From: Bryobacteraceae bacterium
GTDB taxonomy: Bacteria > Acidobacteriota > Terriglobia > Bryobacterales > Bryobacteraceae
Reading direction: 5' to 3'
Length of the DNA stretch: 11,929 nucleotides
Assembly (NCBI GenBank): GCA_025929455.1
Contig: JAICMB010000048.1
Coordinates: forward strand, 1 to 11,929
The number at the start of each line of letters is the position of its first letter. Position 1 is the stretch's first letter. The translations under genes and the position numbers were made by a program. The notes beneath the pieces were generated by a model, which worked only from the letters and a program-made list of their open reading frames with translations, ran no database searches and had not been told where the DNA came from. Shown here piece after piece: positions 6,390 through 11,929 of the stretch.

Positions 6390-7167
6390 CGTATATCTTC
6401 AGCCCGGCGCGGCTCAACGCGGACGCCACGCCGATGCGTATTTCCGGATCTGCCGGCGTATCGGCCGGTAATCGCAAATTTATTTGGTAGAGGCCTGCGA
6501 AGCCGGGCGCCGCGCCCGTGTATAGAACGTCGGCCTTGCCCACCAACTTACCGCCTACCACAGCCTGAAAACTAGACGCGGCCTGCAGTTTCAGCGGGCC
6601 GGCCGCGAGTTCCCCGCTCAGCACCGGCGGAATCATCTGCCCCAGTCCGGTCGCATACAGAACCACAATTTCGCCCGGCGTGGCGGGCGCGTCGGACGTG
6701 ACCACGGAACCATCGCCGTGCGTTGCGATCGCGGTGGCCGCATCCATTTGAAAGATGGCCGGCGCCGCCGCGGAAAGCGTAATGTTCACGATCGGCCCGC
6801 GCACTCCATCGCGAGTGACGAAAACGGTTGTGGGTCCCGCCAACAGTTCCGCGGGAACCAGAAAATTGATCTGCGTAGGCGACACGTAAAACAGGTTCGC
6901 GAGCAGGCCCCCTACACTGACGCGTACGCCTGTCCCAGGCAGCACCGTGGGCATCATCCCGGCCGTCAGATCGCCGGTGGTCAAGGCCTTTGTAGCGTAA
7001 GCGAGGTTCTTGCCGTACAGGCTCGCGATGGTGTTGGGAGCGAGAAAGCCGCTCTCCCCCGATGCGGCGTTGGTAATACTCGCGGCGGAGTACACCATCT
7101 CATTGGCGGCCTGCACAAGTGCAGCGCTCGCAAGCCCCACGAACAAAGCTACGGCGCGCACGTTCAA
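6379..7167 (-). CDS. Secreted protein with Solibacter-type Ig-like domain (TIGR03437)
   Basis: After a signal peptide (about residues 1-20, ending V-Q-A) almost the whole protein matches the domain known from many Solibacter secreted proteins. It has S28-A-A-S-I-T-N-A-A-S, then an L-Y-G-K-N-L-A strand. V84-S-V-G-G, L92-F-Y-V-S-P-T-Q-I-N-F and A135-P-A-I-F follow. Next come P164-G-E-I-V-V-L-Y-A-T-G-L-G and A220-P-G-F-A-G-L-Y-Q-I-N. In large proteins this domain is usually the C-terminal part of extracellular multidomain chains; here it stands alone in 262 residues. The function of the domain is unknown. The first possible start is TTG at 7167; GTG at 7161 is two codons further in. Neither has a clear Shine-Dalgarno, so the start is uncertain. 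The 3' end overlaps the convergent erpA-like gene by 11 bases. Confidence 0.88.
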   Translation of the reverse strand: MNVRAVALFVGLASAALVQAANEMVYSAASITNAASGESGFLAPNTIASLYGKNLAYATKALTTGDLTAGMMPTVLPGTGVRVSVGGLLANLFYVSPTQINFLVPAELLAGPTTVFVTRDGVRGPIVNITLSAAAPAIFQMDAATAIATHGDGSVVTSDAPATPGEIVVLYATGLGQMIPPVLSGELAAGPLKLQAASSFQAVVGGKLVGKADVLYTGAAPGFAGLYQINLRLPADTPADPEIRIGVASALSRAGLKIYVTR

Positions 7168-7322
7168 GTTAGTGCGTGTGCCAGACCTCGCGTCTCACTC
7201 TTTTTGGGCGGTCCGCTCCTCTCCAGAAACGCAGACTAACTTCTTCTTTCCAGCAGGTGCTTCCGCTGAGTTTCTGCTCGCAGGGTCGTCCGGCCCTCCA
7301 AAGGAACTTCCCCGCGCCGGCC
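7168..7322. other. Intergenic stretch upstream of the TIGR03437 gene
   Basis: This lies between the start of the TIGR03437 gene and repeat copy C. It should hold the promoter of the minus-strand TIGR03437 gene, but no -10/-35 pair stands out, and no gene is recognisable on either strand. Confidence 0.3.
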
Positions 7323-7476
7323 CTCCGACGTGGGGCAGGCTGTCAGCCTGCGGCGGGTTGCCAAACCCGCCTCGTCCGCCGTCGCAGGATGCCGCGCAGC
7401 TTTCGACTATACAGGGATCACTGGCGGGGCACAGTTCCCTGTAGCCGATGCCCGGCTTCGACGGTTGGCCACTCCA
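7323..7476 (+). repeat. Dispersed intergenic repeat, copy C (twin hairpins, overlaps mutY 3' end)
   Basis: It opens CTCCGACGTGGGGCAGG as copy B does. Hairpin one is GCAGGCT-GTC-AGCCTGC (7335-7351). Hairpin two is GGCGGGTT-GCCA-AACCCGCC (7352-7371). CCTCGTCCGCCGTCGCAGGATG follows. The 3' block (about 7433-7476), with TGTAGCCGATGCCCGGC and GGTTGGCCACTCCA, matches copy A. Compared with copy B, one stem pair of hairpin one changed from T-A (946/952) to C-G (7340/7346), so pairing is kept. The last 59 bases encode the final 17 codons and the stop of mutY on the other strand. Confidence 0.87.
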
Positions 7477-8434
7477 AACATGCGAGCGCTTTCCGCGCCG
7501 TCGTGCTGAGCGGCATCTCGCCGACAGTGTCCAGCGGCATCCACCTAAACCCCGCCGGCGTGCGCGGGTGCGTTGCGCGCGCCACCCGGACCGTGTACGT
7601 CGTGTTCACGATCGTATGGCGGAACTCCGCGGCCACGACATCGTACACAGCGCGCGGGAGATGCTCCGGCTCCGGCAACTCCCAAAATGACGCGAGCCGT
7701 TTGCTATCGCGCGCGCGTCGCCACACCAGCAGCTTGCCGCGCCGGATAATAACCAGAACCGTTCGGACGGAACCCTCCTTGCGCGCGCGCGATAGCGTCA
7801 TCGGGAATTCGCGCTCCCGGCCTAGTGCCCGAGCTTCGCAGAACTGCTGCACCGGGCATGCGGAACAACTCATGTTACGGGGTGTGCAGACAGTCGCGCC
7901 CAATTCCATGAGCGCCTGGTTGAAATCGCCGGGCCGCCGCGGGTCGAGCAACTCGGACGCGGTTTCTCGCAAACGCGCGGGCACATGTTCCGCGGTAACA
8001 CGGCTGAGCACCCGCAAAACGTTGCCATCTACCGCCGCTACCGCTTCGCCAAACGCAATGCTCGCCACCGCTGCCGCCGTGTACGCACCCACACCCGGCA
8101 AGTCGCGAATCTCTTCGCACGTTTTCGGGAAAGCGCCCGCCGCCGCGATTTGTTTTGCCGCGCGATGAAGATTACGCGCACGCGAGTAGTAGCCAAGCCC
8201 CGCCCAGCAGGCGAGCACCTGCTCCTCCGGCGCGGCCGCCAGCGCCTCGACCGTCGGAAAGCGCGCGAGAAAACGCTCGTAGTACGGCGCCGCGGCTGCC
8301 ACGCGCGTCTGCTGCAGCATAATTTCAGACACCCAGATTGCGTACGGGTCCCGCGTGCGCCTCCAGGGCAGATCGCGCTTGTTGCGGTCGTACCAGGCGA
8401 GCAGCACCCGCCGCAGCGCATTCGTCCGCGTCAC
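7418..8434 (-). CDS. mutY: A/G-specific adenine glycosylase
   Basis: MutY removes adenine mispaired with 8-oxoguanine. The 338-residue protein has the HhH-GPD fold with catalytic E37 in WVSEIMLQQT, the helix-hairpin-helix L112-P-G-V-G-A-Y-T-A, and the catalytic Asp D136 in VDGNV. The [4Fe-4S] ligands are C183-x6-C190-x2-C193-x5-C199. A C-terminal Nudix-like 8-oxoG recognition domain (about 205-320) includes F-W-E-L-P-E and F-R-H-T. The start is GTG at 8434, which overlaps the stop of the upstream gene in GTGA, so translation is probably coupled. The last 17 residues (322-338) and the stop are encoded by repeat copy C, so this tail is unlikely to be part of the ancestral protein. It is the last gene of a four-gene operon led by a TPR protein. 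Confidence 0.95.
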   Translation of the reverse strand: MTRTNALRRVLLAWYDRNKRDLPWRRTRDPYAIWVSEIMLQQTRVAAAAPYYERFLARFPTVEALAAAPEEQVLACWAGLGYYSRARNLHRAAKQIAAAGAFPKTCEEIRDLPGVGAYTAAAVASIAFGEAVAAVDGNVLRVLSRVTAEHVPARLRETASELLDPRRPGDFNQALMELGATVCTPRNMSCSACPVQQFCEARALGREREFPMTLSRARKEGSVRTVLVIIRRGKLLVWRRARDSKRLASFWELPEPEHLPRAVYDVVAAEFRHTIVNTTYTVRVARATHPRTPAGFRWMPLDTVGEMPLSTTARKALACLEWPTVEAGHRLQGTVPRQ

Positions 8435-9078
8435 TTCTGCTGATCTTGGGGCAGTACCTCGCCCTTGCGCCGCAGCGTGGGCGCTTTGCGTTTCTTCTCT
8501 TCCGCCTTCTTTTGTTCCGTGTGCTGCTGCGCGACCTCTTTGGAGCTGCTCATCGATTCCAATTCCTTCTGCTCGTGCGCAGCCTTAGCCGCCACCTGCG
8601 TCGCGCGCTGGTTCAAGTCCTCCGCCGATAGCTCCGCACTGTCCTTTGTGGCATCGATCGAATTTTGCAGCACGAAGGCGTAGCGGTCCATGTCCTTGGG
8701 ATTCGCTGCTTGCAGCTTTTCAAGGCGCGCCGCGAGATCTTTCTCCATAGTGGCAACCGCCGCCATGCCCTCCTGAATCGGGACTTTGCGCTGCAGCGCG
8801 TCATCAGCAACCGTATCGATCGCGTCGATGATCTTGCCATAGTCCTCGAGCGTGTCATGGATCAGCAGCGAGCGCCCCGGCTTATCGCGCGAGAGCAACT
8901 GCTCCACCAGCGCGACCCGCTGCCGCGCGAACTCCGCGTACAGCTTCAGGCGCGCGTTCGGTTCCTGTGCTTCGCGGACCTGATCCACTTCATCCGCGGT
9001 TAGAAAATCGCGGTCCTGCGCGAGCAAACCGGCCGGCATCAGAACGGCCGCCAGCGCGAACGCGGCATACAACTTCAT
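8431..9078 (-). CDS. Secreted helical protein, function unknown (215 aa)
   Basis: A signal peptide (about residues 1-20, ending L-L-A) is followed by a strongly helical, charged protein with no cysteine. The C-terminal 50 residues are rich in Lys, Glu and Gln (KKAEEKKRK and then PTLRRKGEVLPQDQQK), probably disordered or coiled-coil. I do not recognise a named family. The start ATG at 9078 has a good Shine-Dalgarno (GGAGAGG) that overlaps the end of the upstream gene; the gap between the genes is 3 bases. Its own stop overlaps the mutY start in GTGA. The arrangement suggests a periplasmic partner of the adjacent 136-residue protein and the TPR protein, but this is inferred from operon structure. 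Confidence 0.8.
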   Translation of the reverse strand: MKLYAAFALAAVLMPAGLLAQDRDFLTADEVDQVREAQEPNARLKLYAEFARQRVALVEQLLSRDKPGRSLLIHDTLEDYGKIIDAIDTVADDALQRKVPIQEGMAAVATMEKDLAARLEKLQAANPKDMDRYAFVLQNSIDATKDSAELSAEDLNQRATQVAAKAAHEQKELESMSSSKEVAQQHTEQKKAEEKKRKAPTLRRKGEVLPQDQQK

Positions 9079-9081
9079 ACT

Positions 9082-9492
9082 TCACCTCTCCGTCATGATT
9101 TCGGTCAGCAGCGAATCGTGCACCTTCTGCAGGCGCTTGATCGCGTTCTGCACGCGCGGCCGGTCGTCCACGCTCATGCTGTCGCGGAACGCGGTCAGCC
9201 GCCGCACCATCTCGCGCAGCTTGATCTCCGCGCGCTTAAAATATTTATCGCGGCCGGCGCGCTTGTGCGAAGACTCCAGCGAATTGTAGGACAGGTCCAC
9301 CGATTCCTGCACTTCACCCACCTCGGCCTCAGTCTTTTTAATATCGCCGGCACTGTACGCGGATCGCGCGGCATCGAGCGCCCGCGAGGCATTCGCCAGT
9401 GCGAGATCGGAGCGCTTGCCCGGATGCGTCTCGGCCTTGGCGTCGGCCAGCCCCGGCGCGATCGCAAGCAAAATCGCGAGCAGCAACGTCAT
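9082..9492 (-). CDS. Small secreted helical protein, function unknown (136 aa)
   Basis: The N-terminal hydrophobic stretch (residues 2-18, L-L-L-A-I-L-L-A-I-A-P-G-L-A-D-A) looks like a signal peptide but lacks the usual positive charge at its start. The rest is predicted helical by composition: SRALDAARSAYSAGD, EAEVGEVQESVDLSYNSL, then a basic helix and FRDSMSVDDRPRVQ. The shape suggests a four-helix or helical-hairpin periplasmic protein. No known family recognised. The ATG at 9492 overlaps the stop of the TPR gene in ATGA, which indicates translational coupling. Confidence 0.8.
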   Translation of the reverse strand: MTLLLAILLAIAPGLADAKAETHPGKRSDLALANASRALDAARSAYSAGDIKKTEAEVGEVQESVDLSYNSLESSHKRAGRDKYFKRAEIKLREMVRRLTAFRDSMSVDDRPRVQNAIKRLQKVHDSLLTEIMTER

Positions 9493-10727
9493 CGCCGGCT
9501 GAGCTCCCGTTCCAGAATGCGCACCCGCTGCCGCGCCTGAAAGTCCTCGTCCGGGCTGTGCCCGTTGTCGAGTGCGAGAAAGCGCTGATAGTTCTCAATG
9601 GCCGGCTTGACCTGATGGAATTTATCGAGCACGATCGCGCGCAAAAAGAAATGGCCGGGTTTTTCGGCGTTCAGCGCGTGCAAGCGGTCGAGCGCATTCA
9701 TCGCGCCCTGATAATCTTCGTCCAGCACCAGCACGCCGGCCAGCTCACTATAGGCTTCGGCGGAATCCGGCTTAATTTGCGCGGCTTGCGTAAATTCCCG
9801 TGCCGCTTGCGGGAATTTGCGGTCGTCGCGCAATAGCCGGCCGCGCAGCATCCGCAACTCGTAGTCGCGCGGATTAGCCGCAAGCGCCTCGTCAACCAGC
9901 GGCGCGGCCATCGCCGGCTGATGACTTTTGATGTAAGCCGTGGCGAGCGCCATTTTATTCGCCATCGTAGGCGAGTGCTTCACCGCGTATTGCAAAGGCG
10001 GAATTGCATCCGAAAATCGGCCCGCGCCGATGAGTAGCGTGCCGAGACGCTCCTGTGCGCCGGGGTTATTCGGAAAATGCTGATAGATCGCGATGGCGCC
10101 GGCTGGCTCTTTGGCTTCCTCGTACAAAGAGGCCAGTTCGAGCGGCGCGTCCTTCAGCTTCACATCGAGAGCGGCCGCCTTCTCGAAATGCGGAGCGGCA
10201 TCGGCGAGCCGCTTCTGATGTGCCAGCGCGCGCGCCAGACCCAGCTCCGCGAGCGCCGATTTCGGATTGATCGCCAGGGCGGCTTCGAAGCTCGCCTGCG
10301 CCCCGGCGTTATCGCCGGTATCGAGTTGCGCGTCGCCCAGATACGCGTTGGCGCGAAAGTCCTGCGCTTTCTGCTTGCGTGCGTCGGACAAAGACGGAAG
10401 CGCCTCGGCCGCCTTTTTCTGGCGGAGCAGCACGATCCCGAGATTCAGTTGCGCCTCGCGCAACCCGGGTTTTAGCGCCAGGGTTTTCTTGTACTCGGCA
10501 ACAGCATCGTCATCTCGCTGCAGCAGCGTATACGACAGCGCCAGATTGAAATGCGCCGTGAAGTCGGACGGGGCGGACGCGACTACACGCTCGAAGTCGC
10601 GCGCGGCATCCTGATAACGCTGCTCGTCCAGAGCTTTGAGCCCGTCGGCAGCGGGATTCGCGGCCGGCACGGCGGAAGCGGTTTGAAAAGCGGCCAGCAT
10701 AAGGACTCCGGCCGCAAGTACTGCCAT
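9489..10727 (-). CDS. Secreted or periplasmic tetratricopeptide-repeat protein
   Basis: A hydrophobic N-terminus (residues 1-19, ending A-S-A) is followed by about eleven TPR units filling residues 27-400. Typical unit ends are D-A-A-R-D-F-E-R-V-V...P, D-A-V-A-E-Y-K-K-T-L-A-L-K-P and A-G-A-Q-A-S-F-E-A-A-L-A-I-N-P. TPR arrays bind other proteins. No catalytic domain or cysteines are seen. As in the next gene, the signal peptide lacks an initial Lys or Arg; ATG at 10727 is nevertheless the first start after the in-frame stop. It heads the operon that continues through two small secreted proteins to mutY, and is divergent from the lipoprotein gene with 78 bases between them. No clear Shine-Dalgarno precedes the start. 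Role inferred: a scaffold for envelope proteins. Confidence 0.88.
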   Translation of the reverse strand: MAVLAAGVLMLAAFQTASAVPAANPAADGLKALDEQRYQDAARDFERVVASAPSDFTAHFNLALSYTLLQRDDDAVAEYKKTLALKPGLREAQLNLGIVLLRQKKAAEALPSLSDARKQKAQDFRANAYLGDAQLDTGDNAGAQASFEAALAINPKSALAELGLARALAHQKRLADAAPHFEKAAALDVKLKDAPLELASLYEEAKEPAGAIAIYQHFPNNPGAQERLGTLLIGAGRFSDAIPPLQYAVKHSPTMANKMALATAYIKSHQPAMAAPLVDEALAANPRDYELRMLRGRLLRDDRKFPQAAREFTQAAQIKPDSAEAYSELAGVLVLDEDYQGAMNALDRLHALNAEKPGHFFLRAIVLDKFHQVKPAIENYQRFLALDNGHSPDEDFQARQRVRILERELSRR

Positions 10728-10791
10728 AACTTTATTGTCTTATGGGTTGCGGCGCCCGCTGTCAAACAGATTCGGCGCCGCGGGAGCCCGC

Positions 10792-10797
10792 TATAAT
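10792..10797 (+). promoter_or_regulatory. Consensus -10 box immediately upstream of the lipoprotein gene
   Basis: A perfect TATAAT ends 8 bases before the ATG at 10806. A transcript starting the usual 6 to 8 bases after the box would begin at or within a base or two of the start codon. No good -35 is seen at 16-18 bases (that position reads GATTCG or similar), and there is no Shine-Dalgarno. This suggests a leaderless or nearly leaderless mRNA. Confidence 0.5.
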
Positions 10798-10805
10798 TCG
10801 GTTTC

Positions 10806-11264
10806 ATGCCGTATCGCGTTTGTTTGGCAATCGCCGCGATCGCGGCTCTGGCGGCCTGCTCCTCGAAACCAGCACCGCCCAAGTCCGCCGCGGCGTCTCC
10901 TCCACCGCTCGTGAACGCCGGTTCTTCCGAAGCCTCTGCTTCCTCGAAAAGCCCCGTCGCCAAATACATCGAGCTTTCCGGTATCCGTATCATCGAAAAA
11001 AGTCCCGGCAAACTCGACGTGCAGTTCGCGGTTACCAACCACTCCGACGCGGAGATTGGCGACCTTGCGATGACCGTCAACCTGCGCACTAGCACCGCCA
11101 AGGCAACCGATCCGCCCTTTATCACTTTCAACACGCACATTAACGGCCTCGGTCCGGAGGAGCTCAAGCAGGCCAGCGAAACCGTGCCCACCAAAATGCG
11201 TGTTTACGAGCTGCCGGACTGGCAATTCATTCGCGCCGACTTCGATGTCACGCAGCCGAAATGA
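10806..11264 (+). CDS. Putative lipoprotein with Ig-like/FxLYD-like domain
   Basis: The N-terminus has a short signal peptide ending in the lipobox L15-A-A-C18, so C18 is the probable lipidation site. A Ser/Ala/Pro-rich linker (about residues 19-50) leads to a compact beta domain of about 100 residues. In that domain, D-V-Q-F-A-V-T-N-H-S and A-M-T-V-N-L-R alternate as strands, ending W-Q-F-I-R-A-D-F-D-V-T. This resembles the FxLYD/DUF-type Ig-like domains that describe 'additional, nonlocal' protein interactions, but the match is weak and the function is unknown. Its stop overlaps the start of the next gene in ATGA, so the two are translationally coupled. Confidence 0.75.
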   Translation: MPYRVCLAIAAIAALAACSSKPAPPKSAAASPPPLVNAGSSEASASSKSPVAKYIELSGIRIIEKSPGKLDVQFAVTNHSDAEIGDLAMTVNLRTSTAKATDPPFITFNTHINGLGPEELKQASETVPTKMRVYELPDWQFIRADFDVTQPK

Positions 11265-11929
11265 AAAGCGTACTGCCGTTTTTGCTTATGCTCACCGCGT
11301 CCGCCCAACACATCCCGAATCTCACCGAACTCGACCACATGATGGCGCGCTTCGCGCCCGTGGAATTAAAGGCGGATACGCACGCGCTTTCGGAAGGCGA
11401 TCGCGCGGCGCTGCAGAAGCTGATCGAGTCGGCGCGCGTCATTAATACGATCTTCATGCGCCAGCTCTGGAGCGGCAATCTCGAAGAGTACGCGAAATTG
11501 CAGCACGACACGACTCCGCTCGGACGCGCGCGGCTCGATTACTTCTGGTTGAATAAAGGACCCTGGTCCGATCTTGACGGTCACATTGCGTTCGTTCCGG
11601 GTGTGCCGGAACGCAAACCGCTCGGAGCCAATTTCTATCCCGAGGACATGACGCGTGATGAGTTCAACAAATGGGTGGCCGGCCTCTCGCCCGGCGAGCG
11701 CACCGCGGCCACGGGCTTCTTCACCGTCATCCGTCGCGATGCCGACCGGCATTTGACGATGGTCCCGTACAGTGCGGAATACCGCGCGGACCTGGAGCGC
11801 TGCTGGCGTTTTCTCGACGAAGCGGCGGCGCTCACCAGCAACGCCACACTGAAGCGATTCCTCACCGAGCGCGCCAAAGCGTTTCACACCAACGACTACT
11901 ACGCGAGCGACCTCGCCTGGATGGATCTC
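11261..11929 (+). CDS. Putative secreted M49-like (dipeptidyl peptidase III-type) peptidase, N-terminal part
   Basis: 223 codons are present and the gene runs off the right edge. The first 15 residues look like a signal peptide ending A-S-A. The text that suggests the M49 family is G-A-N-F-Y-P-E-D-M-T with a following E-F-x-x-W, and a later N-D-Y-Y-A-S-D-L-A-W-M-D-L. These resemble the region before the zinc site in bacterial M49-like hydrolases. The diagnostic zinc motif HExxxH lies beyond the window, so catalytic activity cannot be confirmed. The start ATG overlaps the lipoprotein stop in ATGA. Alternative: another secreted zinc-independent protein with only remote similarity. Confidence 0.6.
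   Translation, partial: MKSVLPFLLMLTASAQHIPNLTELDHMMARFAPVELKADTHALSEGDRAALQKLIESARVINTIFMRQLWSGNLEEYAKLQHDTTPLGRARLDYFWLNKGPWSDLDGHIAFVPGVPERKPLGANFYPEDMTRDEFNKWVAGLSPGERTAATGFFTVIRRDADRHLTMVPYSAEYRADLERCWRFLDEAAALTSNATLKRFLTERAKAFHTNDYYASDLAWMDL

Noticed and set aside
7176..8168. Plus-strand open frame of 330 codons across the repeat and mutY
   Set aside because: It is antisense to mutY, whose catalytic and Fe-S residues are all present, and it includes repeat sequence.
10583..11194. Minus-strand open frame of 203 codons over the lipoprotein gene
   Set aside because: The plus-strand frame has a lipobox and ATGA coupling to the next gene; this one has no such support.

Overview
The window is a GC-rich, densely packed bacterial chromosome segment. 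It most resembles an acidobacterium of the Solibacter/Bryobacter type (Bryobacterales). The main clue is a secreted protein with the Ig-like domain first defined from Solibacter (TIGR03437). Supporting clues are the many secreted or membrane-anchored small proteins, a PA14-domain protein, and a GC-rich intergenic repeat with two hairpins. The taxonomic placement is inferred from protein character, not from a marker gene.

Layout. (1) 1-2094, minus strand: a cupin cut by the window edge, a VKOR-family membrane protein without its loop cysteines, a 322-base gap filled by two direct copies of a repeat, and a short-chain dehydrogenase with a C-terminal membrane tail. (2) 2154-3482, plus strand: selA (selenocysteine synthase) with a TTG start, divergent from the dehydrogenase. 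(3) 3499-5773, minus strand: an ECF sigma factor, a zinc-binding anti-sigma factor, a small membrane-anchored LTXXQ/CnrX-like protein and a secreted PA14 protein. This looks like an envelope- or metal-stress regulon with a plausible autoregulatory promoter. (4) 6066-6389, plus strand: an A-type iron-sulfur carrier (ErpA/IscA). It overlaps tail-to-tail with the TIGR03437 protein (6379-7167, minus). (5) 7168-7476: a third copy of the repeat, which reaches into the 3' end of mutY. (6) 7418-10727, minus strand: a tightly coupled operon of TPR protein, two small secreted helical proteins and mutY, joined by 4-base overlaps or a 3-base gap. (7) 10806-11929, plus strand: a lipoprotein coupled by ATGA to the start of a putative M49-like (dipeptidyl peptidase III-like) secreted peptidase, cut by the window end.

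Most of the window is ordinary chromosomal content. The points most worth a second look are the repeat family with a compensatory base-pair change between copies, its takeover of the mutY C-terminus, the sigma/anti-sigma/CnrX-like cassette with a readable ECF-type promoter, the cysteine-poor VKOR, and a consensus -10 box so close to a start codon that the mRNA may be leaderless. I saw no RNA gene, CRISPR array, insertion sequence, phage gene or defence system.
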